A DNA stretch of 61,906 nt from CAZNPU01 sp964575335 (GCA_964575335.1 CAZNPU010000018.1:1-61906), one strand, 5' to 3'. Shown: positions 16,631-25,648, counted from the first letter of the stretch. Notes: generated by a model from the letters alone, not told the origin. Translations and numbers: made by a program.

Positions 16631-17236
16631 ATGAAGTTGGAAGATCTCACGATTCAGGAATTCATGACCGCGCTTGGCGCAAAGACGCCGACGCCCGGCG
16701 GCGGCGCAACGGCCTCAATTACAGCGGCGCTCGCAGCAGCGCTTGCGCGCATGGTCGTGAACTACTCGGTCGGCAAGAAATCTCTGGCCGATCACGAAGC
16801 CGTCAACCAGCAGGCATTGACCACGCTGGCTGAGCAATGCCAACGCGCGCTGCATCTGGCTGAAGCCGACGCCAAGGCATATGGGGCGCTCAATGAGCTG
16901 TGGCGATTGGATAAAGACGATCCCCGCCGCGTTGAGGCGTTTCCCGCAGCAGTCAAAAACGCCATTGAACCGCCCAGCGGGGTGCTGACGCTTGCCATTG
17001 AAATGCTGCAGTTGATGCAGATGCTGACGGGCACGACGAATCGGCTGCTCAAAAGCGATCTGGCAATGGCGGCCGTGCTTGCCGAGGCTGCAGCCCGAAG
17101 CGCAGCGTGGAATGTGCGAATCAATCTGCCGCTGCTGGATGATGAGAAGGCTCGCGAACAGTGGCGCACCACGCTTGAGGATACGATCGAGCAGGCGAAG
17201 TCGCTTGCTGATTCGATCGAGCGGGCATGCATGTGA
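16631..17236 (+). CDS. Cyclodeaminase/cyclohydrolase family protein
   Basis: The 201-residue product matches the C-terminal cyclodeaminase domain of formiminotransferase-cyclodeaminase and related stand-alone methenyl-tetrahydrofolate cyclohydrolases, which act on one-carbon units carried by folate. Visible signatures are LTIQEFMTALGAKTPTPGGG at residues 5-24 (the glycine-rich folate loop), the alanine-rich helix after it, LARMVVNYSVGKK, and the all-helical remainder with Ala-rich helices to the end. Length is normal for the single-domain form. It follows pheT by 140 bases on the same strand. Whether it deaminates formimino-THF or hydrolyses methenyl-THF cannot be decided. Confidence 0.87.
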   Translation: MKLEDLTIQEFMTALGAKTPTPGGGATASITAALAAALARMVVNYSVGKKSLADHEAVNQQALTTLAEQCQRALHLAEADAKAYGALNELWRLDKDDPRRVEAFPAAVKNAIEPPSGVLTLAIEMLQLMQMLTGTTNRLLKSDLAMAAVLAEAAARSAAWNVRINLPLLDDEKAREQWRTTLEDTIEQAKSLADSIERACM

Positions 17237-17269
17237 TGCAATAGCAGGCCGGCTGCATCCTCGCTTCCA

Positions 17270-18346
17270 TCAGGTTTCGGTCAATTGCGGTTTTGTGGGC
17301 GATTGCCAGAAGCGAACTGCATGCGCAATGGCAGCAGCGGTTCCCTGCGGCCGCCGACGAAGATAACGCTCGTAACTGTTCTTCAGCGTTGCTGTCAACC
17401 ACGATGAGCTTCGCTCCCAGTGCGTGGCGACAACCGCCCGCTCCGGCCCGAAGGTGCTTTTGAATCGTCCGGGTCCACCGAATGTCGAAATAAAGTCATA
17501 CCAGCGCAGGCCAAGCCCGTGGGCGAGCTGAATCGCCTCCCATTGCAGAAGGTTGTGCGGCGCATGCGCCCGATATTCCAGATGCGAAACGCCGCCCCAG
17601 TAATACATGGTCTGCTGATCGCATGTCAGCGCGAGCGTGGCGATGCGTCGCCCTTCGTAGAACGCAGAGAGAAACCGCACAGCGCCGATGGGGTGCAGAT
17701 ATCGCCACATCTCCGCCACGAATTGCCGGCTGTGCGTCGGCACATTGCCTGACTTGGCAAACGTTGCCACCGCCATTTCCCAATATTCGTCGACGAACGC
17801 GTTGCTGGTTTCCTCGCCCACCGTCACGCCGCGCCGCTGCGCCTTTCGCACCTGCTGCCGACAACTGCCCTGCATGTTCTTCCAGATCTGGTCAATGGAC
17901 TGCCGCAGATTGATTCGATAGGTGTCAAATCGCCGTACCAGATTGAAGCGATACGGCGCGAGATCAATCGCCTGACATTTATCAAAAACCTTGCATGTAA
18001 AGTACGCGCAGCGGCTGATCGCAGGATGTTTCAGCAGCATTGAAAGCGCAGCAGACACATCAGCGCCGACGGCAAACAGCGGACCAAGATACGCAGTGCT
18101 CCAGCCCGGCAGCGGCGAGCCGAGAATCCTCAGCGGGCCCTTACGCGTCTCAAAGCTCGGCCAGACTGCTTCGCATCTGCCGCCCTGCTCAACCTGCAGC
18201 AGAACCGGCTTGATTTGATGCGCCGCCATCAACACATCAAACCACGCTCGGCTGTGGAACACCGTACGCTGCGGCATTGATGCAATCAATGCGTCCCAAT
18301 CATTCAACTGAACGGTCGTCACGCGACGGCTTGCGGTCATGATCAT
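17270..18346 (-). CDS. FemAB/BioF2-like GNAT-fold acyltransferase
   Basis: A 358-residue protein of the GNAT-fold group annotated as BioF2-like or CelD/FemAB-related, often found with exopolysaccharide or lipid-modifying functions. Visible features are VFHSRAWFDVLMA near the N-terminus, KNMQGSCRQQVRKAQRRGV in the middle (the basic segment typical of the family), ATLALTCDQQTMYYWGG, and a C-terminal LLQWEAIQLAHGLGLRWYDF helix-strand followed by GPGRFKSTFGPERAV. The ATG at 18346 has GGAGG seven bases upstream; earlier in-frame starts exist. It is convergent with the cyclodeaminase-like gene. Acyl donor and acceptor are unknown. Confidence 0.75.
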   Translation of the reverse strand: MIMTASRRVTTVQLNDWDALIASMPQRTVFHSRAWFDVLMAAHQIKPVLLQVEQGGRCEAVWPSFETRKGPLRILGSPLPGWSTAYLGPLFAVGADVSAALSMLLKHPAISRCAYFTCKVFDKCQAIDLAPYRFNLVRRFDTYRINLRQSIDQIWKNMQGSCRQQVRKAQRRGVTVGEETSNAFVDEYWEMAVATFAKSGNVPTHSRQFVAEMWRYLHPIGAVRFLSAFYEGRRIATLALTCDQQTMYYWGGVSHLEYRAHAPHNLLQWEAIQLAHGLGLRWYDFISTFGGPGRFKSTFGPERAVVATHWERSSSWLTATLKNSYERYLRRRPQGTAAAIAHAVRFWQSPTKPQLTET

Positions 18347-18763
18347 GCGACCATCCTCCATGCCTCTTCCCACCAACCTCCACACACAACCTCTGAAACA
18401 GGCAGAACTATCGTACTTTCCGCAAGCAGGCAGTCAGTCGGCAACCAGGTAGGGCATTTGCCTGAATTTATGCTCCGCCAGACTGCAACGCATCAGCTTG
18501 TTGTAAGGCGCTTTGAATTCAGCTTTGGTTTTGCCGGTCCCCTAGCGTTGTGAGTGAAGGAAATTGACTCACACTCACACCATGGAGCATCGAGGCTCCT
18601 CGCCCAGCAGTATACACCGATTAGGGCGCACAACTTAAGGAATATCCAGTTCAGAAGATTCAAATTCAGCCAGATTCAAAATGAACTGTTGACGCCTTTT
18701 CGGGAAAAGGCTGTTGCACTGTTATTTTGACGCAGATCGCACAAATTGAGTAATCTACTGGCG
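18347..18763. other. Divergent spacer, no gene seen
   Basis: Between divergent genes. It contains GTGAGTG (near 18551) with CACTCAC (near 18570), and a perfect stem GCCTTTT-CGGG-AAAAGGC near 18692-18709 shortly before the plus-strand start. No convincing promoter pair or coding sequence was found. Confidence 0.3.
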
Positions 18764-19486
18764 ATGCGCATCAGCACAGTCATCCAATGGCTGCTTGGAG
18801 CTTCCATACTAGCGGGGTTCGCCCTGCTGTTTTTTCGTATTTTCATTCCCAGCATAGGGTTCCGAATCAGCCCGGGATTAATCGCAGCGGCATTCATCAC
18901 CAGCTTCTATTGTTTGCCGACATTGCTCTGCAGCACCGCTCTGGAACGGGGACGCCTGCCCCTGCTGATGTGGAGCGGGATCATGGCAGCGGCGGTCGCT
19001 GTGGTTGCGATTGGAGGAGCGGTGGTAATGTCCTTCGATCCGTTCGAGGATCCAACCGTGGCAAGTATCATCGGCTCCGCATCAATCTGGACCGGCTACT
19101 GCGGCCTGACGGCAGGATTGACGCTTCGCAGAACGTCCTCGCAACTGGCCAAGGTGCTGACCGCGGTTGCGCTGATCAGCACAGCGCTGTTCGCCGCCGG
19201 GCTGCTGCTGCAGATCTGGTTTGACATCGATACAGCCCTACCTCGTCATGCCTTGCCAAAGTATCTGGCCAGCACCGCAACCATTGCGCTGGCCTCCTCA
19301 CTGCTGAGCTTGATCGTGGCGCGGCTGCGGCAGTTGGCTTCATCAACGCCGGAATCGACCGACGTTGAAACCCTGCGTCTGGACATGAACGTGTGGTGCC
19401 CCCGCTGCGGCCAACAGCAGCACGTTCAAACCGGCGGCGCATCATGCGCAGCATGCGGACTGCTCAGCAAGGTTATTGTTCCATGA
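18764..19486 (+). CDS. Membrane protein with C-terminal zinc ribbon
   Basis: A 240-residue protein with about six hydrophobic segments (for example VIQWLLGASILAGFALLFF, LMWSGIMAAAVAVVAIGGAV, VLTAVALISTALFAAGLLL) and a C-terminal CPRCG...CAACG zinc ribbon facing one side of the membrane. The ATG at 18764 is the first in frame; a TTG six codons earlier is also possible. Its stop overlaps the next start in ATGA, so the two are translationally coupled. Both neighbours share the architecture, which suggests that they form a complex or arose by duplication. No known family recognised. Confidence 0.75.
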   Translation: MRISTVIQWLLGASILAGFALLFFRIFIPSIGFRISPGLIAAAFITSFYCLPTLLCSTALERGRLPLLMWSGIMAAAVAVVAIGGAVVMSFDPFEDPTVASIIGSASIWTGYCGLTAGLTLRRTSSQLAKVLTAVALISTALFAAGLLLQIWFDIDTALPRHALPKYLASTATIALASSLLSLIVARLRQLASSTPESTDVETLRLDMNVWCPRCGQQQHVQTGGASCAACGLLSKVIVP

Positions 19487-20331
19487 GCGATGCACGCCAG
19501 ACTGAACTGCTCATCATGCGCCTGGCAGGAGTTGCCATCGTCATTGCTGCGCTTATTGTCGGCGCCATCCTGGTACTGTGGCTGATTTTTTCCAACGTGA
19601 AATCCGACATCGCGTTTGCACGGACGATGCTCACGCCGTTCGTGGGCCTCGTAGGTGGAACGTGCTGCATCAGCCTCAGCACTGCTGCATCGAAATGGTT
19701 TGACTCGCAAGTCCGATGGGCGTTTCGTGCGGTGTATTGGCTTGCCGTCGTCACGTCGCTGTGGTGGCTTGTGTTTTTGTGGTTTTGCGACTGGTATGAC
19801 ACTGCTGCACCGGTGCAGCTTCGCGTGCTCAATTGCCTGACAACACTCACCGTTGCTGCTGCATTCATCACCGGTCTTCTGAACCACCCCCCCGCCACAG
19901 CGGTTATTCGCTACATTCACTGGGGCATCTGTGCGTGGCTTGCATGTCTGGCAGCAGCGATATGCGCTCTTATCTGGATAAGTTGGCGGTACGATGTTGA
20001 AGAAGTCCTTGGCGTCATGGTGCTACTTGGCATCTTCATAACACTCATGATGTTTGTGAGCGCGATATTCCTGAATCGGATAGCAGCCCGGCGTCACGTG
20101 CTGAAACCTGAATCAATGCCGAAGGACATCACCTTGCGGCTGACGTGTCCGAACTGCCAGGCTGAGCAGCGGCTTTCCACGGGCCTGCAGCAGTGCATGC
20201 ACTGCAAATGGAAACTGCTGATTGAAATCGAGGAGCCTCGCTGCGAATGCGGCTATCTCATCTACAAACTGCAAGGCGATACCTGCCCGGAATGTGGACG
20301 ACGCTGGACGCCTACACCAGCCGCCACATGA
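19483..20331 (+). CDS. Membrane protein with two C-terminal zinc ribbons
   Basis: A 282-residue protein that starts inside the stop of the gene before it (ATGA overlap). It has about seven hydrophobic segments, beginning with LAGVAIVIAALIVGAILVLWL. The C-terminal part carries CPNCQ...CMHCKWK and then CECGYLIY...CPECGRRW, two four-cysteine zinc ribbons; the second resembles the double-ribbon tails common in planctomycete membrane proteins. The related layout of the two genes points to duplication and a shared function, possibly sensing or scaffolding at the membrane, but there is no direct evidence for it. Confidence 0.75.
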   Translation: MSDARQTELLIMRLAGVAIVIAALIVGAILVLWLIFSNVKSDIAFARTMLTPFVGLVGGTCCISLSTAASKWFDSQVRWAFRAVYWLAVVTSLWWLVFLWFCDWYDTAAPVQLRVLNCLTTLTVAAAFITGLLNHPPATAVIRYIHWGICAWLACLAAAICALIWISWRYDVEEVLGVMVLLGIFITLMMFVSAIFLNRIAARRHVLKPESMPKDITLRLTCPNCQAEQRLSTGLQQCMHCKWKLLIEIEEPRCECGYLIYKLQGDTCPECGRRWTPTPAAT

Positions 20332-20597
20332 ACACGAAGGCAACAGCGTCAACCGGCAGCAGAGACTGCCTGGCAGTTTTTCACCGCCCCTGCTGACGCC
20401 ATTACAGATCAAGCTCCTGCCCTGCTGCACACGCATGCATGAATGTGACGGCGCATCAGCAGTATGTCAGGGGCATATCAGCACTGATGATGATTCAATG
20501 GATGGGAGTTGCGGCCGGATATGCGTCGAGGCCGCCGGTTCATTCGTCGCCGCAGCTTGCATGCAGCGTGCTTGAGTACGGTTGAATGCGCTGCACG

Positions 20598-20828
20598 TTA
20601 TACGGCACAATTGGTGTTGTCTTTGGCCTCTGCCCGCATCAGCCGCTCGCCCTGCTCAGCCGACATGGAACCTTCCGCAATGTAGGCTGCGATCTCACGT
20701 CGACTTCGCTCGCGAGCGGCGTTGGTGATGATTGCCGTGAGTGACTTGAACACCATGCCTACAACGAAGCACCCTGCAATCAACGTAATGACGTAGTATT
20801 CAGCCGCTGCCTGACCGAGTTGCTCCAT
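20598..20828 (-). CDS. Small single-pass membrane protein
   Basis: A 76-residue protein with one membrane segment (YYVITLIAGCFVVGMVFKSL, residues 11-30) and an amphipathic C-terminal region ERSRREIAAYIAEGSMSAEQGERLM. This tail, with its SHOCT-like EIAAYIAEGSM...GERL pattern, is recurrent in small planctomycete membrane proteins. The ATG at 20828 follows GGAGCGACGTG, so GGAG is well placed. Single gene with no obvious operon partner. Function unknown. Confidence 0.75.
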   Translation of the reverse strand: MEQLGQAAAEYYVITLIAGCFVVGMVFKSLTAIITNAARERSRREIAAYIAEGSMSAEQGERLMRAEAKDNTNCAV

Positions 20829-21545
20829 CACGTCGCTCCTGTTCGCACAAGAAAAGGTCAATCCTCTCCATCACGCACGCCATCACACGCGCAGGGGCTT
20901 TGAACCGCATGGTCCATGCCGACGCCGACGCGGCGTTCACGCAGGTTATACGGATTCGATCCTGCGTTGTTTCACCCGGCAGCGTTTCCAGGCCCTACTG
21001 CGTGACAGAATAACTGTATCTCGGATTCGGACACGTGCATGTCGCAATTTCAATCGGCCAGGACGCGCAGGCGGCTTCATTTGCCCAAACAGTCAGCAGC
21101 CGCAGCAGCGTTGCCGCATCGCTTTGGGGCGTGCAGGAATGTTCTGTCTGCTGGCCTTTCGCTCAGCAGGGCTTTTTCCTGACCTGAAAGGCTCAGTCAG
21201 CCACTTGCGCAGCGATTGCATGCTCTGCCGCCACACCACGACCACCACGCAGCGCGATGTACATCCTGGCAGATTCATCGGCGGGAAGCAACATCGGTCG
21301 CGCAGAAAGAACAAGCGAGCGCTGCTGTGTGCTCAACAGTGCGGATGGGGCACAGAATCCAGCGATGAGCTTGCTGCATAGCTATGTTGAGCCAAGCTCA
21401 AAGCCAAAAAAGCAGCAGGCGCGCAGTATCCCTTTTGAGCCGCCTGGTTTGTAACAACCAGGTGGTGATTATGACAGGACTGCAACAGGTGTTCGACCTG
21501 CGCGCAATGCCGCCGCTGGCCCGCAGATACAGGCAACTCTGAGTG
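20829..21545. other. Long spacer with one hairpin, no gene seen
   Basis: Both neighbours are transcribed leftward. I found no reading frame with recognisable protein character. CCGCCTGGTT (21440-21449) and AACCAGGTGG (21456-21465) form a stem with a six-base loop about 80 bases beyond the stop of the RRM gene. It is in the right place to end that transcript, but no U-tract follows directly. The rest holds nothing I can assign. Confidence 0.35.
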
Positions 21546-21995
21546 TCAGGACTTCGACTCGCCCTTATCGCCCGCGGCCTGATCACCGTTCTCGCGCGGA
21601 CTACGGGTGGGTCGGCCATAGCCGCGAAGACCCCGATACGGCCGGGTGCCAAAGCTTCGGATATTGGACCGTCCGGTGCTGGACGCGCCTCGCCCAAAAC
21701 CGGGGCGCATGCGGAACATGGTCTGTCGCTGGGCCTGCTGCTTCACCTTGCCCTTTTTGCGAGCCTGGTTGATGATCAGCGTCCGCCCATCCAACCGCGT
21801 GCCGCGCAGTGCGCGCATGGCGTAGCGAGCCTGCTGCTCGTCCTTGATCATGACGATCGCAAACCCGCGCGATTTGCCGGTCGCCTCGTTGATGGGCAAG
21901 GCGATGTCATCCACATCCGCATGTCGGCTGAAAAGCTCCCGAATGGAGTCGGCATCGGTAGTGACCGCAAGATTGCCAACAAAGATCTTGAACAT
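21546..21995 (-). CDS. RRM-type RNA-binding protein
   Basis: A 149-residue protein with one RNA recognition motif at residues 1-80: RNP2 is IFVGNL (4-9) and RNP1 is KSRGFAIVMI (near 42-51), the same layout as bacterial Rbp proteins, which are often cold-induced. A basic Arg/Gly-rich tail (for example RPGFGRGASS and RGLRGYGRP) follows and may bind RNA unspecifically. The ATG at 21995 is preceded by an AGGAGG box lying inside a small hairpin (22005-22018). It lies downstream of the ribosomal cluster on the same strand, after that cluster's terminator, so it has its own expression. Confidence 0.9.
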   Translation of the reverse strand: MFKIFVGNLAVTTDADSIRELFSRHADVDDIALPINEATGKSRGFAIVMIKDEQQARYAMRALRGTRLDGRTLIINQARKKGKVKQQAQRQTMFRMRPGFGRGASSTGRSNIRSFGTRPYRGLRGYGRPTRSPRENGDQAAGDKGESKS

Positions 21996-22004
21996 ACGTG
22001 CGAT

Positions 22005-22018
22005 CCGCCTCCTGGCGG
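22005..22018 (-). promoter_or_regulatory. Hairpin covering the ribosome binding site of the RRM gene
   Basis: On the transcript CCGCC (22018-22014) can pair with GGCGG (22009-22005) across AGGA. The AGGAGG ribosome binding site forms the loop and the 3' arm, so pairing would hide it. Such a structure could make translation depend on temperature or on the protein itself. The pairing is seen; regulation is inference. Confidence 0.45.
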
Positions 22019-22699
22019 TTGGCGCTGGGTGCGTGGTGGTGAGGAACACCGCAATCCCAAACGCGGTTCCTGAGATTCGCCGGGCATTCCGTGGCACGGC
22101 GATGCGGAATGAATAATAGCGTGCTTCCGGCCGCCATGCAGCATCCACACGCCTCTGGTTTAAGAAACCTGCAGTATCGGCGAGCTGTTCCCCCAACCGG
22201 AACGGAAAAATTTTACAAACATGCCAAAAACGATGTGCTTGCCCCCTCTGCTCATTGCCCAGTTTGCCGCAACAGCCCGGTCCGTATGCTGCAGATCTGA
22301 GCAGCCATGTGTTGAAGATTCACCTATTTCAGCAGCTCACCAGCAATGGCTGAGATCGCAGCAATGAAGCCCCCTGACCCTTGCAGCAGCACGCGCAGTA
22401 GTCGCAAGCGACAACAGCGACGGCAACTCAGCAGCCATCAGACAAAGACGAGCTCAGCACCGGGCACGTCAGGCACATCGCAACACCATGCTTTCTTCCC
22501 CGCTCTCCTGCCACGATAAGAAGCGATGAGCAATTGATTCTTGTTGTTGATTGCTGATCCGATAAGTCACGGGCTGATGCATTCAGCAACAACACTAAGC
22601 GGAGCCAGAACACCAAACCGGAGCGCAAACAACAGCCGCCCTTGCTGAGGGCGGCTGGGTGGTTTTCATCATCGTCAGTCGATAGATGTGCGAGCGGGC
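22019..22699. other. Spacer between ribosomal cluster and RRM gene
   Basis: No gene seen. It holds the terminator of the ribosomal cluster at its right end (listed separately) and, closer to 22000, the 5' leader of the RRM gene. The middle (about 22300-22600) has no feature I can support. Confidence 0.35.
22625..22656 (-). terminator. Intrinsic terminator of the ribosomal protein cluster
   Basis: AGCCGCCC (22634-22641) and GGGCGGCT (22649-22656) form an exact 8-bp stem with a 7-base loop. On the minus strand it is followed by GTTGTTTGC, a T-rich tail. It lies 44 bases after the rplQ stop. Confidence 0.85.
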
Positions 22700-23383
22700 T
22701 TATTCGCTCTTTTCTTCTGCTGCTGCGTTCTCCGCGGCAGGAGCATCTGTCTGGGCTTCAGCGGTTGCGGTAACCGTTTCAGCAGCCGCAGCTGCAGCAG
22801 CGTCGCTGGACGCACTCTTGCGTCGCTGGGCGGCAAAGGCGGTGCGTTTGTCGGCCTGCCGGCGACGACGTGACGTTCCACCGCCCAGTTGCGGGCCGTC
22901 TTCCTTGCCCACCAGCTGCAACAGCACCAGCGGTGCAGCATCGCCCAGGCGTCGCTTGCCGAGCTTCACGATGCGGGTGTAGCCGCCATCGCGATCAGCA
23001 AACATGGGGGCGATTTTGGTCATGATGTGCTGCACCAGACGCGGCGCTTTGCGCGTTTCGCCGTAGCGGTTGAATTCGATCTCGCTGGCGTCGGGCAGGT
23101 CGAAGAAGGGGTTGTCCTTCTTCCAGTCCTTGACGGCCGGATCAGCGACCCAGACATGAATCATGCGGTCATTGATCTTGCGTTCGATCTGCCGACGGGC
23201 ACGGAAGGTGCCCTGCTTGGCGATGGTGATGATCTTTTCAACAAACGGCTGCACCGCCTTGGCCTTAGGCAGCGTGGTCTCAATCTGGCCATGCTCGAAC
23301 AGCCCCGCAGCAAGATTGCGCAGCATGGCGCGGCGGTGGTCGGTATCGAGATTGAGCTGTTTTCCAGCGATTCGGTGTCGCAT
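22700..23383 (-). CDS. rplQ: 50S ribosomal protein L17 with long Ala-rich tail
   Basis: L17 sits at the exit side of the large subunit. The core is typical: MRHRIAGKQLNLDTDHRRAM, LFEHGQIETTLPKAKAVQP, and the later region DGGYTRIVKLGKRRLGDAAP. The protein has 227 residues, while many bacterial L17 proteins have 115-130. The extra part, from about 170 on, starts with a basic TSRRRRQADKR stretch and continues with Ala/Glu-rich low complexity to the end. It is the last gene of the cluster and follows rpoA by 91 bases. Similar tails occur on other ribosomal proteins in this cluster (S5, L15). Confidence 0.97.
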   Translation of the reverse strand: MRHRIAGKQLNLDTDHRRAMLRNLAAGLFEHGQIETTLPKAKAVQPFVEKIITIAKQGTFRARRQIERKINDRMIHVWVADPAVKDWKKDNPFFDLPDASEIEFNRYGETRKAPRLVQHIMTKIAPMFADRDGGYTRIVKLGKRRLGDAAPLVLLQLVGKEDGPQLGGGTSRRRRQADKRTAFAAQRRKSASSDAAAAAAAETVTATAEAQTDAPAAENAAAEEKSE

Positions 23384-23474
23384 GACAAAATTCCGAAGGT
23401 TAGGTTCCGATTTCCACTTTCAGGAAACAAAGCCCAGGAACGGCAGTCCCTGGGCTTGTGTACATCATACTCAC

Positions 23475-24476
23475 TTATACCGGCGCTGAGAAGCCTTCCG
23501 GCAGCTTCATACCAAGCGACAGGCCCAGTTCTTCCAGCTTACGCTTCACTTCGCGCAGCGACGTCTTGCCGAAGCTTCGCACCGCCAGCAGTTCCGATTC
23601 GTCCTTCTGCACCAGGTCCGCAACCGTGCGCACCTTGGCGGAATTGAGGCAGTTGCTGGCGCGAACGGTCAGGTCCAGTTCGTCGATGGACATGTTCAGC
23701 TTGCGGATCAGTTCATCATCGACGCTGGCTGCGGCGCTGGCTTCCATCGACACCTGCTCAGTGCCCAGATCGAAGTACTGCACAAACGGATTAAGGTGCT
23801 TGCGCAGAATCTTGGCCGCCTCGACCAGCACCATCTCCGGCGAAACCGTGCCGTTGGTCCAGATGTCCATGATGAGCTTGTCATAGTTGGTCTTCTGGCC
23901 CACGCGGGTGTTTTCCACCCGATAGCGAACGCGCTGCACCGGGCTGAACACCGCATCCAGCGGAATCTCGCCAATGACCTGCTCATCGCGCCGGGCATAC
24001 TGCTCCGAAGCCGGCTCGTAGCCGCGGCCCTTGGAAACGGTGAACTCCGCTTCAAAGTCAACTGCATCGGTCAGCGTGCAGATGAGATGATCGGGGTTGT
24101 GGATGGTGATCGACGTATCGGCTTCGATCAGATCAGCGGTCACCTCGCCCGGGCCGCTTGCCGACAGCCGCATCGTCTTAGGCTCATCGCTCTGCAGGCT
24201 GACGATCAGGCCCTTGATGTTGAGGATGATATCGGTGACGTCCTCCAGCACGCCGGGCATGGTGGAGAACTCGTGCTCGACGCCCTGAATGCGCACCTTG
24301 GTGACGGCTGCGCCTTCCACGCTGGAAAGCAGAATCCGTCTCAGGCTGTTGCCCACAGTGGTGCCGAACCCGCGTTCAAACGGTTCAACAATAAAGCGAC
24401 CGAACGTGGGAGAGCTGGATTGCTCATCGAGAAGAACGCGTGCAGGCAGCTCGAGGCCGCGCCAACGAACATGCAT
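23475..24476 (-). CDS. rpoA: RNA polymerase alpha subunit
   Basis: The alpha subunit nucleates core RNA polymerase assembly and contacts UP elements and activators. The 333-residue product has the N-terminal dimerisation domain (FIVEPFERGFGTTVGNSLRR, LSSVEGAAVT, EHEFSTMPGVLEDVTDI) and the C-terminal domain with the helix-hairpin-helix block LDLTVRASNCL...VRTVADLV...LRSFGKTSLREVKRKLEELG-type sequence. Length is normal. The ATG is preceded by GGAG. It normally follows rpsD; here it follows rpsK with a 225-base spacer that holds no gene. Confidence 0.98.
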   Translation of the reverse strand: MHVRWRGLELPARVLLDEQSSSPTFGRFIVEPFERGFGTTVGNSLRRILLSSVEGAAVTKVRIQGVEHEFSTMPGVLEDVTDIILNIKGLIVSLQSDEPKTMRLSASGPGEVTADLIEADTSITIHNPDHLICTLTDAVDFEAEFTVSKGRGYEPASEQYARRDEQVIGEIPLDAVFSPVQRVRYRVENTRVGQKTNYDKLIMDIWTNGTVSPEMVLVEAAKILRKHLNPFVQYFDLGTEQVSMEASAAASVDDELIRKLNMSIDELDLTVRASNCLNSAKVRTVADLVQKDESELLAVRSFGKTSLREVKRKLEELGLSLGMKLPEGFSAPV

Positions 24477-24701
24477 GTTGATAACTCCAACACTTCAGCA
24501 GACCCTGAGAAACAGGAACCCGCAGGATCACGGAAAACAGTCAAACCCTGCTGAACGGTTTGAAAGTCCCTTCTGGCCGGCGGGGACAGATCGGGGGAGA
24601 ACAACGCTCGATATCAATCAGTTGTCAGCGGCTTGGCGGGAATTGCCCGTTGACCGCGTCAAAACAACATCTGATCACAACCGCCTGAATCAATCGTGCG
24701 A

Positions 24702-25075
24702 TTACACCNNNNNNNNNNCTTCGGCGGGCGGCAGCCGTTATGCGGAATGGGCGTGTGGTCTTCCACCGCAGTGACGTTCAGGCCGTTGTTCTGCAGGGCG
24801 GTGATGGCGGATTCGCGACCCGGACCAGGGCCCTTCACGCGAACCTCAATTTCCTTCACGCCCATGCGCTTGGCCTTGATGGCCACCTTTTCCGCAGCGC
24901 GTGTAGCGGCAAACGGCGTGCTCTTGCGAGCGCCTTTGAATCCAACTGTACCGGCCGAATCCCACGCCAGCGTCTCACCGTTCATGTCGGTGATGGTGAT
25001 CATCGTGTTGTTGAACGTGGCCTTGATGTGGGCGATGGCCCGGAGAATGTTCTTTCTAACTTTCTTCTTACCCAT
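24702..25075 (-). CDS. rpsK: 30S ribosomal protein S11, last codons in an assembly gap
   Basis: S11 lies on the platform of the small subunit near the Shine-Dalgarno helix. Typical stretches are ILRAIAHIKATFNNTMITIT near residues 10-29, ITDMNGETLAWDSAG and VKGPGPGRESAITAL, then TPIPHNGCRPPK at the end of the visible sequence. The last three or four residues fall in the gap; I place the stop at the TAA just beyond it, because this restores the canonical ending. Taken literally the 10 N give a frame shift. The next gene to the left is rpoA; rpsD is missing from the usual place between them. Confidence 0.93.
24709..24718. other. Assembly gap of 10 N near the rpsK 3' end
   Basis: Ten unknown bases. 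Reading on either side fits an S11 C-terminus: GCRPPK ends at the gap, and GTG TAA (Val-stop) follows it on the minus strand after one G. The usual S11 ending, Lys-Arg-Arg-Val, would need 8 bases in the gap, so the true gap is probably very small and the N count inexact. Confidence 0.9.
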
Positions 25076-25270
25076 TGATCAAATAAACCTTTCGCTGCAA
25101 TTCGGTTCCTTCTCCGTTTCCGATCGTTCTGTGACCTGAAGCGACCTGATCTGATCTGGCAGGAACCTCACGAAATCAGTTCATGCAGATGCCCATTGCC
25201 TGTTGCTGTCGGCTGATACTGATGATCCAACCGCATAAGGGGCTATCGGGCGCATCTGCCTCAACTGCTC

Positions 25271-25648
25271 TTAACCCTTGACGCCCTTCTTGCCGGCCAC
25301 AGTCTTCTTGCGGCCCTTGCGGGTGCGGGCGTTGGAGCGAGTGCGCTGACCGCGGACCGGCAGGCCCTTGCGGTGGCGTTCGCCTCGATATGAGCGGATA
25401 TCGCGCAGACGCTGGATGTGCTGGGCGACCTGTCGCCGCAGCGCGCCTTCCACGATGTAGCTGTTGTCGATCACCGTGGTGATCGTGCTGACCTCCTGAT
25501 CGGAGAGTTCATTGGCCCGCCGATCGGGATCAATGCCAGCTTCTGCGAGGATGTCATCCGCAAACTTCGGCCCAATACCGTAGATGTAACGAAGGGCGTA
25601 GCGGATCTTCTTCTTATCGGGAATGTCAACACCTGCGATACGGGGCAT
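25271..25648 (-). CDS. rpsM: 30S ribosomal protein S13
   Basis: S13 is in the head of the small subunit and contacts the P-site tRNA and the B1 bridge to the large subunit. The 125-residue product begins MPRIAGVDIPDKK, has IYGIGPKFADDILAEAGID with the helix-hairpin-helix, LRRQVAQHIQRLRDIRSYRG, and the basic C-terminal arm GLPVRGQRTRSNARTRKG that reaches the tRNA. Length is normal. It follows rpmJ by 87 bases and precedes rpsK by 195 bases, a long spacer for this cluster. Confidence 0.98.
   Translation of the reverse strand: MPRIAGVDIPDKKKIRYALRYIYGIGPKFADDILAEAGIDPDRRANELSDQEVSTITTVIDNSYIVEGALRRQVAQHIQRLRDIRSYRGERHRKGLPVRGQRTRSNARTRKGRKKTVAGKKGVKG

Noticed and set aside
24659..24701. Extension of rpsK beyond the gap in the literal reading frame
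   Set aside because: Reading the ten N literally shifts the frame and destroys the normal S11 ending, while a gap of eight bases gives Lys-Arg-Arg-Val-stop.
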